This document shows, in pieces, positions 17,800 through 24,933 of a DNA stretch of 64,000 bases. Positions within the stretch are counted from its first letter, which is position 1. Every line of letters starts with the position of its first letter. A program made the position numbers and the translations under genes. The stretch is taken from the NCBI RefSeq assembly GCF_040786285.1, contig NZ_JBFMKQ010000001.1:62001-126000 (forward strand). Reading direction: 5' to 3'. The DNA is from Aquimarina sp040786285. GTDB lineage: Bacteria > Bacteroidota > Bacteroidia > Flavobacteriales > Flavobacteriaceae. The notes under the pieces were generated by a model. That model saw nothing but the letters and a program-made list of their open reading frames with translations, was not told the origin of the DNA and searched no databases.

Positions 17800-18600
17800 T
17801 TAATCTAACTCTTCTAATAACAGAATTGCCTTATTATAATTAAAATTTTCTGGATCCGCTATAATTTCGGATAAAACCTTCTTTACATTTTCCGTATCTC
17901 CCATCTTTAAATACACCAAACTCTTGTACCAAAGCCCCCTTGAATTATCAATAGAATCAGAATTCACAAGAGCATCAAAACTCTTTAGAGCCTCATTGGT
18001 TTTGTTTAATTCAAGGTATGAAAACCCAACATACGCATGTAACAACGGTGCATCTTCTACAGACTTGTTTTGATATTCTTGAAAGGAAGTAATTGCTTTT
18101 TCAAACCGTTTATTTTTATATTCTATTATTGCAGTATTAAGCACATCATCATCCGCTCCCCTTTTAACCAAAGAAGGTAAATCATTAGCTGAATAATACA
18201 ATTGGTAGAGATCATCAGAACTCTTTTGATTAAAAAACACATTAGTAAGCAATATCCCAGCAACGAAAACAGCCGCAATTGAGCCTATAATATATCTAAT
18301 ATTGACAGGGTTACTTTTTTTCTTAAATCTTTTTCCTCCTTGTTGTATTTGTTCTTTTAGTGTAGCAGCATCATCACTTTTGATATAGTCCTCTAATTCT
18401 TGTCTGGCCTTACTCTTTTCTATAGTATTAGTTACAAGCCAACTTTCTTCATTTAGATGGTGATTGATCTCGTTAGAGAGTTTTACTGCTTTTTGCAATT
18501 CTTCATCCTTAGCCATCATCCCCTCGAACTCATTACGCGCTTCTGCCGTCATATCCCCGCCAAGATATGCTTCAATCTTTTGGTATATCTTTTCGTCCAT
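17800..18600 (-). CDS. Single-pass membrane TPR protein, putative anti-sigma partner
   Basis: The 266-residue protein starts with an acidic helical cytosolic segment (IEAYLGGDMTAEARNEFEGMMAKDEEL) that resembles the N-terminus of anti-sigma factors. There is one transmembrane helix at about 102-122, and the C-terminal half is a periplasmic array of tetratricopeptide-like repeats (about 145-266). No zinc-binding His-Cys-Cys signature is present. It begins two bases after the ECF sigma factor's stop, the usual place for an anti-sigma gene. The inferred job is holding the sigma factor at the membrane and sensing a periplasmic signal through the repeats. That role is inferred from layout; the TPR fold call is from repeat spacing. 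Confidence 0.75.
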   Translation of the reverse strand: MDEKIYQKIEAYLGGDMTAEARNEFEGMMAKDEELQKAVKLSNEINHHLNEESWLVTNTIEKSKARQELEDYIKSDDAATLKEQIQQGGKRFKKKSNPVNIRYIIGSIAAVFVAGILLTNVFFNQKSSDDLYQLYYSANDLPSLVKRGADDDVLNTAIIEYKNKRFEKAITSFQEYQNKSVEDAPLLHAYVGFSYLELNKTNEALKSFDALVNSDSIDNSRGLWYKSLVYLKMGDTENVKKVLSEIIADPENFNYNKAILLLEELD

Positions 18601-18602
18601 AA

Positions 18603-19166
18603 CTACTGTAGTTCTTGATATCTGCTATCTTTTTTAATCAATTCTGTTAAACGTTTTTTGCATTTAAATACTCGCTGAAAAGCTACATTTTCTGATGAAT
18701 AATTGAACTTTTCTACAATCAGACTATAAGAAACTTTATTAAAATACTCCTTTAGTAACCTCATGCAATTTTCTGATAATTGGGCAATCTTTTCTTCAAA
18801 AAGCTCCCAACGTTCTTGTTCTAAAATAAAAGAACTATGCTTATGCTCTTCACTTACTAGTTCTACAACCTTATCATTTCTTACCACCTTTTTTCGATTA
18901 TTTAATTCTTTTCTCCATAAATTCCTACAAACCGTAAATAAATAGCCATCAAAAGTAGATTTAATTTCAAAACTTCTGACCTTTAATCTCACTGTTAACT
19001 GAAATAAGGCGTCCTGAAAAATTTCTTCTGCATCTTGGTAGGTTCCATTATTTTTTTTCACAAATGCTACAACAGCAGGAAAGTTTTTTTTGTAAATCGT
19101 ATCAATAATATTTTCATCCCCCGATAATAGGCCTTCTAAATAGATATTACTCTGCGGTTCTTGCAT
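18603..19166 (-). CDS. ECF-type sigma-70 family RNA polymerase sigma factor
   Basis: The 187-residue protein has region 2 (YQDAEEIFQDALFQL, then FDGYLFTVCRNLWRKELN, about residues 38-85) and a C-terminal region 4 helix-turn-helix (about 120-175, SYSLIVEKFNYSSENVAFQRVFKCKKRL). Length and the absence of regions 1 and 3 place it among extracytoplasmic-function sigma factors. It is co-transcribed with the membrane TPR gene and divergent from the lipoprotein and CHAT-protease genes across a 305-base region, which are its obvious candidate targets. Confidence 0.9.
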   Translation of the reverse strand: MQEPQSNIYLEGLLSGDENIIDTIYKKNFPAVVAFVKKNNGTYQDAEEIFQDALFQLTVRLKVRSFEIKSTFDGYLFTVCRNLWRKELNNRKKVVRNDKVVELVSEEHKHSSFILEQERWELFEEKIAQLSENCMRLLKEYFNKVSYSLIVEKFNYSSENVAFQRVFKCKKRLTELIKKDSRYQELQ

Positions 19167-19471
19167 TTTTTGGTTACTTTTTACTAAAGACGGTTAGTGC
19201 TCTTACATATTTCACTAAACTACTATATTTTAAATTAATTGTAAATCACAAACAAATAAAACCTTATTATTTTTATTGCTTTACCATAACTAAAATAACC
19301 AAGACACTTTAATCCAGATTATTAGCATTTTAACTAAAATTGTAGTTATTATTTTTTTATATCCCCATTTTTGTTTTTTTTCGCCGTTAAAAATTGTACT
19401 CTTCATGGGTAAGATTTTAAATTTTTAGAAACTAATAGGTGGAATACAAGAAATAAATCTATTAAACCTTA
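19167..19471. promoter_or_regulatory. 305-base divergent control region (sigma factor / lipoprotein)
   Basis: No gene is visible here. The region is strongly AT-rich and must hold the start signals for the minus-strand sigma gene and the plus-strand lipoprotein. A short inverted repeat TAACTA-N6-TAGTTA lies at 19331-19348. I could not identify a convincing standard -33/-7 pair for either direction, which would fit use of a dedicated ECF promoter but does not show it. Confidence 0.45.
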
Positions 19472-19993
19472 ATGAAACACATGAAAACAATTAAAGTAAT
19501 TTGGAGCCTAATCCTTCTGTTCACTGTTATTAGCTGTTCAACAGATGATATAAAAATCGAGGAACTGCAAAATAATCAAACACTTTTTGAACAAAAAAAT
19601 TTTCTATCGGACCAAGAAGGTCTTGCTTATGGCATGCCACTTTTACCACCACACTCATATATCAATGAAAACAACCTTATCAAAGTCACATATAACACCG
19701 AAAATCCCAGTACTATTATTGCTGTAAGACAAGAATTTTCGGAAAAATACTCAACATTACGTTTAGTAAAACCATTATCATTTGACTCTAATGTAGAACA
19801 TTGGGTTTTAAAAAATGTTATTAATTCTGGTGGAGGCACTCAATCTTTTCCTGATGATGATAGGGACCTTAATCAAGAAGACCAGTATACGACTCTTATA
19901 AGAGACATTAGAGCTCACGAACTGGTTAACCTTTTGGGAGAAACATACCCTCCTTTGGGTCTTGATACAACTCTTGGCTCGCCAAGAAGATAA
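19472..19993 (+). CDS. Lipoprotein of the CHAT island, paralogue A
   Basis: The 173-residue protein belongs to no family I recognise. A lipoprotein signal peptide ends in the lipobox TVISC (Cys22), followed by STDD, an acidic stretch like those reported on surface-exposed Bacteroidota lipoproteins. The mature part shares ordered motifs with the next gene: YGMP, IKVTYNTENP, VRQEFSEKY, a Trp in EHWVL, and GGGTQSFPDDDRDL. A second ATG at 19481 is an equally possible start. Likely membrane-anchored partner, substrate or effector in the CHAT-protease module; this is inference from gene order. Confidence 0.8.
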   Translation: MKHMKTIKVIWSLILLFTVISCSTDDIKIEELQNNQTLFEQKNFLSDQEGLAYGMPLLPPHSYINENNLIKVTYNTENPSTIIAVRQEFSEKYSTLRLVKPLSFDSNVEHWVLKNVINSGGGTQSFPDDDRDLNQEDQYTTLIRDIRAHELVNLLGETYPPLGLDTTLGSPRR

Positions 19994-20072
19994 AAAGACC
20001 ACATAAATACATTTACAATATTGATATTTATCTCAAGAATAGTTGCTACGCAACCATAAAAACTTAAAAAAA

Positions 20073-20109
20073 TAAGCGATGTTTAAGGCATTAACAACCA
20101 CATCGCTTA
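20073..20109 (+). terminator. Hairpin between the two lipoprotein genes
   Basis: TAAGCGATGT (20073-20082) and ACATCGCTTA (20100-20109) form a perfect 10-base stem with a 17-base loop, followed by ATTATT rather than a clean U tract. It may be a partial terminator or an attenuator setting the ratio of the two lipoproteins. Confidence 0.55.
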
Positions 20110-20143
20110 ATTATTAAAACCCAAATTTAAAATTTAAACAACA

Positions 20144-20758
20144 ATGATAATAAAAAAAGGACTTTGGAACTTATTACTAATTGTAGTATTGATAGGTTGC
20201 TCGACTGATGATTATGATTCATCAGAATTAGAAATGCAAAATAATTTACTAACACAAAAAGCATCTGCATTATCATATGGCATGCCCATAGAAAATATGC
20301 CACTTTCTACCGAAAAGATAATTAAGATAACATATCATACAAATAACCCATTTACTCGTCGTAGCATACGACAGGAATTCGCAGAAAAGTACACAGAAAC
20401 CCAAGCATCATCTAGGCTAAGGCTTGTATTAGTACAACCTGCAACTTCTAATACAACTACAGAATATTGGTACCTACACAATTACTCAGATATACTTCCC
20501 CCTACTGCGGGAGGAACACTACGTCATCCTGATGATGACAAAGACCTTGAGGGCACAAAAGCTCCTTTAACATATTATGATGCATTATTAGTTGAAATTA
20601 GTACTCATCTAATGATTGATTTATTTATTGAAGATAATGGCGATCCATTTGATAACCCTTTTGATCCTACTGATAACCCTATAAACCCAATTGGCAATCC
20701 TTTTAATCCAACAGATCGAACTGATAATCTCGGAGGTATGCAGGACAGATATCAATAA
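20144..20758 (+). CDS. Lipoprotein of the CHAT island, paralogue B
   Basis: A 204-residue lipoprotein with lipobox VLIGC (Cys19) followed by STDD, as in the upstream paralogue. It shares YGMP, IKITYHTNNP, IRQEFAEKY, EYWYL and AGGTLRHPDDDKDL in the same order, so the two genes are an old tandem duplication. It differs in a C-terminal tail of about 45 residues with imperfect Asn-Pro-rich units (NPFDPTD, NPINPIG, NPFNPTD) that looks extended and surface-exposed. No known domain. It is followed by a strong terminator, so the protease gene downstream can be expressed separately. Confidence 0.82.
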   Translation: MIIKKGLWNLLLIVVLIGCSTDDYDSSELEMQNNLLTQKASALSYGMPIENMPLSTEKIIKITYHTNNPFTRRSIRQEFAEKYTETQASSRLRLVLVQPATSNTTTEYWYLHNYSDILPPTAGGTLRHPDDDKDLEGTKAPLTYYDALLVEISTHLMIDLFIEDNGDPFDNPFDPTDNPINPIGNPFNPTDRTDNLGGMQDRYQ

Positions 20759-20791
20759 AGAGGAATCAAACATTTAAATAGAATTATGTAT

Positions 20792-20820
20792 AAGGTTGGC
20801 AAGATTGTCAACCTTTTTTT
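20792..20820 (+). terminator. Rho-independent terminator after lipoprotein B
   Basis: AAGGTTGGC (20792-20800) pairs with GTCAACCTT (20807-20815), including one G-U, across a 6-base loop. A run of seven T overlaps the stem end at 20814-20820. This is the clearest terminator in the window and lies 34 bases after the lipoprotein stop. Confidence 0.9.
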
Positions 20821-20870
20821 GTGTAAACTACCCGTAAGAATTTTAAGATCAATTGAAAAAGAGTATTTTT

Positions 20871-20890
20871 AAAATCCTTAAAAGGATTTT
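20871..20890. promoter_or_regulatory. 20-base near-perfect palindrome before the CHAT gene
   Basis: AAAATCCTT-AA-AAGGATTTT has 9-base arms around a 2-base centre. It lies between the preceding terminator and the chosen CHAT start codon at 20907. The compact symmetry fits a dimeric regulator's operator better than an RNA hairpin, because the loop would be too small. Confidence 0.45.
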
Positions 20891-20906
20891 GTACACCTTG
20901 TTATCT

Positions 20907-23696
20907 ATGACCTTAAAAAAAACTACAACTATATTCTTACTGTTTTTCTTTAACTATTGTATTGGTCAATACTCAATAGATTGGCAATCATTGCTGAAAG
21001 CAGATATTCCTTCAGAAAACAAAACAAAACAAATTGATTCAATTATTGACTTGCATAGTGTTGATAACGATTCTATTTTAGAACGACTCACGCATAAATA
21101 TGCCATTTGGTTATATCGCAATAAAGAAATTGACAAAGCCATTAATCTTGCTAAGTACTCTTTAACTATTAAAAAGAAATACTTTGCAAAAGACACCACA
21201 CTGGTGCAACTTGGTTTAAACAACCTCGCTTTCTTTTATTATAAAAAAAAGAAGTACGTTAAAAGTATTGGTTATTATCAAGAATTACTCGCCCTACATT
21301 CCAAAAACAACGCCGCTGCCGAAGCCTACTCAGAACTGGGAAGATGTTATAAAGCTTTGGGTGATTACTATAAATCAGTTACTTATTTCGAATTAGCTCA
21401 TTCGTTATTATTGGAGCATAGCAATTTTAAACAAATCATTATTAATGCTGGTAATGCTAGTGAATGTTATGCTAAGTTAGGCAATAAAAATCTTTATAAT
21501 AGGGGGATAAAAAACCTCATGATTGCAGATTCATTATCCGAAGTAATTCAATCCAGAAACTACAGAAGATATAACATAAAAATAGCTATTGGAAATCTAT
21601 ACAATCAAGATAAAATTTTAAACGTTGAAAAAGCACGCTATTATTATGACCAAGCTTTAGATATTGCAAAAACAAGCCAAGATTCTCTAAAAATAGCTTT
21701 GGTAAAAGGTCTTATTGGAAATTTATATAATGGTATTGACCCCGATCAAGGAATTAAATTTCAAAACCATGCTCTTACGTTTTCGGGTCAAATTGATACT
21801 TTACAACGAATCGCCAGCTTCATAAATTTAGGGTTTTGTCATACTAGAAAAAAAGAATTTGATGAAGGAGTTGCATACTATCAAGATGCTATAAAACTAC
21901 TTACCGTTACTAATAAAAACTCGAGCCAAATTACTACTAAAGATCTGTATGACACATTTAATAAATCTAAACTTTTAACGGCTCTAACAGAATTGGCAGA
22001 CACATATCTTAAAAAACACAAGACTTTAAAAAACAAGGAATCACTACTTAATAGTATATCATTATTTCTATTGGCAGACGAATTAATTGACCTTATTAGA
22101 ATTGAAAGTAGGGAGTTTCAATCCAAATTATACTGGCGCAAACAAAGTTCGGATCTATATGGAAAAGCAATTGAAGCTTGTTTTTTGGCAAAAGATATAG
22201 AAAATGCCTTTTACTTCATGGAAAAAAATAAAGCTTTGTTGTTGACTGAAGATATTAATAATGGTAAAATAAGGCAGTCTTTAGCACTCCCAGACGATAT
22301 TACCAACCAAGAAACAATGATCAAAAAAAAGATCTTTTTTCTTGAAAGTATTAAAAACGACCCTGAAACTTTAAAAGATTCAATCACAATCGAATTATTG
22401 GATCAAAAAAATCAATTAAAAAATTTGCAGGATAGTATACAGAAATCTTTTCCAGAATATAACCCCTTCGACCTACAACCTAATGTAATTTCTTTAAAAG
22501 AGGTACAACAGGCCATAGAAAAGAATACTATTATCTTAGAGTATAATATTTCTGAACACGAAAATTATGGATTAATTTCTGAAAATAAAGGATATACTCC
22601 TATTCATAATGGTAGTAATTATGGTGTAAAAACTACCACTAATGCATACATTTTATATATTTCAAAACACAATATCCAATGTATAGAAATAGAAGATGTT
22701 TCTGGGCTAAAACAAGAAATTTCATCGTTGGTAGAACAAGCCTCTACACCATTTAAAACTAAAGAAGCGCTTATTTCATATGCCAATATTGCGTATAAAG
22801 TATATTCTAAGTTATTTCCTACTCAAGAACTCAAAGAAAGAATAAAAAACAAAAAAGTAAAAATTATCCCAGACAGCTATCTTAACTATCTTCCTTTTGA
22901 AGCATTGGTCACCTCGCCTATTGTACACAAAAAGCTCAATTATTTGATAGAGGATTCTGAGATAAGCTATGGGTACTCCTATTCGTTCTTAGAAAACACA
23001 AAAGGTACCAGAAACATAGAGTATAATTCATTTCTTGGCATTGCACCTCGTAATTTTGATGTTTATAATATGCCCTCTTTAGAAAATAGTGCAACGGAGT
23101 TACTGAATATCAAAGATTATTTTGATGGTGAGATATATGTTGACAATCGAGCCACAAAAAAAGAGTTTTTAAGCACTCTGCAAGATCATAACATCATTCA
23201 TCTAGCCACTCATGCTGATGCCTTGGATTCTATTTCGCCATGGATTGCTTTTAACGACCATAAACTAAATCTTGAGGAGCTATATTTTACCCAAAACAGT
23301 GCAGATCTGGTTGTATTAAGCGGTTGTAATACCCTAAAGGGTAAACAAGAAACAGGAGAAGGTGTTATGAGTTTAGCGCGAGGTTTTTTTCATTCTGGGG
23401 CAAAAAGCGTGATCTCTTCATTATGGAGTGTTGATGATCGCTCTACAACCTATATTATGAATGATTTTTACAAATATTTAAAAAAGGGGCATTCAAAATC
23501 CAAGGCTTTGAGAACAGCAAAACTTAATTATTTACAAAACCATAGCCTATCTGAAACCTCTCCGCATTTCTGGGCCACTTTTGTTTTATCGGGAGATGCC
23601 AGCCCTCTTCAAACACAATATAGCATACCGAAGTTTTGGTTAGTTTTAGCATTTCTAGCAGTACTGCTTTCTGTTTTTTTATATAAAAAAATATAA
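20907..23696 (+). CDS. Exported TPR-CHAT caspase-like protease with C-terminal membrane anchor
   Basis: The 929-residue protein is built as signal peptide (about 1-20), TPR array (about 40-420), helical linker, CHAT protease domain (about 620-905) and a C-terminal transmembrane helix (FWLVLAFLAVLLSVFLY) with a two-Lys tail. The clan CD His-Cys dyad is intact: His769 in LATHAD and Cys807 in LSGCNT, followed by the conserved GEGVMSLARGFF and SLWSVDD. The topology puts the protease in the periplasm, tethered to the inner membrane. I choose ATG 20907; an upstream TTG (20853) would add 18 residues across a palindrome and spoil the signal peptide. TPRs probably bind a partner or substrate; the neighbouring lipoproteins are the first candidates. 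There is no CRISPR context. Confidence 0.92.
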   Translation: MTLKKTTTIFLLFFFNYCIGQYSIDWQSLLKADIPSENKTKQIDSIIDLHSVDNDSILERLTHKYAIWLYRNKEIDKAINLAKYSLTIKKKYFAKDTTLVQLGLNNLAFFYYKKKKYVKSIGYYQELLALHSKNNAAAEAYSELGRCYKALGDYYKSVTYFELAHSLLLEHSNFKQIIINAGNASECYAKLGNKNLYNRGIKNLMIADSLSEVIQSRNYRRYNIKIAIGNLYNQDKILNVEKARYYYDQALDIAKTSQDSLKIALVKGLIGNLYNGIDPDQGIKFQNHALTFSGQIDTLQRIASFINLGFCHTRKKEFDEGVAYYQDAIKLLTVTNKNSSQITTKDLYDTFNKSKLLTALTELADTYLKKHKTLKNKESLLNSISLFLLADELIDLIRIESREFQSKLYWRKQSSDLYGKAIEACFLAKDIENAFYFMEKNKALLLTEDINNGKIRQSLALPDDITNQETMIKKKIFFLESIKNDPETLKDSITIELLDQKNQLKNLQDSIQKSFPEYNPFDLQPNVISLKEVQQAIEKNTIILEYNISEHENYGLISENKGYTPIHNGSNYGVKTTTNAYILYISKHNIQCIEIEDVSGLKQEISSLVEQASTPFKTKEALISYANIAYKVYSKLFPTQELKERIKNKKVKIIPDSYLNYLPFEALVTSPIVHKKLNYLIEDSEISYGYSYSFLENTKGTRNIEYNSFLGIAPRNFDVYNMPSLENSATELLNIKDYFDGEIYVDNRATKKEFLSTLQDHNIIHLATHADALDSISPWIAFNDHKLNLEELYFTQNSADLVVLSGCNTLKGKQETGEGVMSLARGFFHSGAKSVISSLWSVDDRSTTYIMNDFYKYLKKGHSKSKALRTAKLNYLQNHSLSETSPHFWATFVLSGDASPLQTQYSIPKFWLVLAFLAVLLSVFLYKKI

Positions 23697-23813
23697 AGGA
23701 TAAGAAATACAATTTTTAAGCGAGACTAGCACTTCAATAAACATATCGGATTATTTTGAAAAGTGCATTAATCAGCAGAAAAACCTGTCCTATATAGATT
23801 TCTAAAGTATTCT

Positions 23814-24926
23814 CTATCCTTTCACATCTAAAGCATCTCGTAATGCATTACCAATCAGCATAAAAGCCATTACAAGGCTCATAATCGCTAATCCTGGTAT
23901 CACTGCAAGGTATGCTTTTCCTAAAATGATGTACGAATAATGATCCTTGATCATTGCTCCCCAACTTGGCATGGGAGGTTGTGCACCTATACCAAGAAAG
24001 CTCAAACCACTTTCAATAAGTATAGCACCGGCAAAATTTGCAGCCGAAATTACAATGACTGGCGCCAAACTATTGGGTAGTATGTGTTTGATTATTATTC
24101 TAAGATTAGTAAATCCTAATGCACGTGCTGCGGTTACATATTGCATTTGCTTCACGCTTAACACCTGCCCTCTCACTACTCTGGCTACTTCGACCCACAT
24201 TGTTAAACCTACAGCTATAAAAACCTGCCAAAACCCTTTTCCTAAAGCCAAAGTAATGGCGATTACCAACAATAATGTAGGTATAGACCAGGTAACATTA
24301 ATCAACCACATAATCAAAGCGTCAATTTTGCCTCCAAAATAACCCGCTACTGCTCCTAGTGATATTCCTAGTAGTAAGGAAATCAATACTGCAATAAACC
24401 CTATAGAAAATGAAATCCTAATTCCAACCAGCATTCTACTCAATAAATCTCTACCATATTTATCTGTTCCTAATATAAATGTTTGGGTTTGAATAAACTG
24501 ATCTATAATCTCTTCTGGAGTCATAGTACCAGGAAAAACGGCTAACTTAATTTCTTTTGAAACTCCTTTGATTTCACCTTCGCTATATGGAGCAATTTTT
24601 AATGCACCATTCTCTATAGAATACTGTTCTATAGGAATCTCTGTATCTGTATTTTTTTCTCCAAAAAACAACCTATCTAAAAATGGCTGATTCGCAACTT
24701 CTTGAGAAGGAATAGTTAACATCTCAACACTAAACCCAGGAGGTTTAGAATGAATAGACAAATGCATCTGATTAGCGTTCTGAGAATTATCTGGAGCCAA
24801 AACGTACGCAAATATTGCAACAATTGCGCATACCGCAATGAAACAAAAACTCAAAACGCCCCAAAAATTCTTTTTGAATTTATGGAGCGCTAGTGTACTT
24901 AAAGAGTTTGACTTTGTTTCGGGCAT
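23814..24926 (-). CDS. Oligopeptide ABC transporter permease (OppC/DppC family)
   Basis: The 370-residue protein has an OppC-type N-terminus: a first helix at about 20-40, then a large extracytoplasmic insertion of about 100 residues, then the five-helix permease core. The core includes the EAA loop (ARALGFTNLRIIIKHILPNSLAPVIV), which contacts the ATPase. LGTDKYGRDLLSRML is the typical DppC segment before the core. No second permease, ATPase or binding protein is nearby, so its partners are encoded elsewhere. It starts seven bases after the tail-specific protease stop and is likely co-transcribed with it. Confidence 0.92.
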   Translation of the reverse strand: MPETKSNSLSTLALHKFKKNFWGVLSFCFIAVCAIVAIFAYVLAPDNSQNANQMHLSIHSKPPGFSVEMLTIPSQEVANQPFLDRLFFGEKNTDTEIPIEQYSIENGALKIAPYSEGEIKGVSKEIKLAVFPGTMTPEEIIDQFIQTQTFILGTDKYGRDLLSRMLVGIRISFSIGFIAVLISLLLGISLGAVAGYFGGKIDALIMWLINVTWSIPTLLLVIAITLALGKGFWQVFIAVGLTMWVEVARVVRGQVLSVKQMQYVTAARALGFTNLRIIIKHILPNSLAPVIVISAANFAGAILIESGLSFLGIGAQPPMPSWGAMIKDHYSYIILGKAYLAVIPGLAIMSLVMAFMLIGNALRDALDVKG

Positions 24927-24933
24927 TAATGTA

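Noticed and set aside
20853..20906. Upstream TTG start for the CHAT protein
   Set aside because: It would place a palindrome in the coding region and add 18 residues before a good signal peptide; ATG 20907 gives a normal exported N-terminus.
17800..23696. Type III-E-like (TPR-CHAT/Craspase) CRISPR effector
   Set aside because: No CRISPR repeats, no Cas7-like or gRAMP gene nearby, and the CHAT protein has a signal peptide and membrane anchor, so it is not cytosolic.
23947..24342. 131-codon frame opposite the OppC-type permease
   Set aside because: Shadow of a well-supported membrane gene on the other strand; the predicted protein has no coherent pattern.
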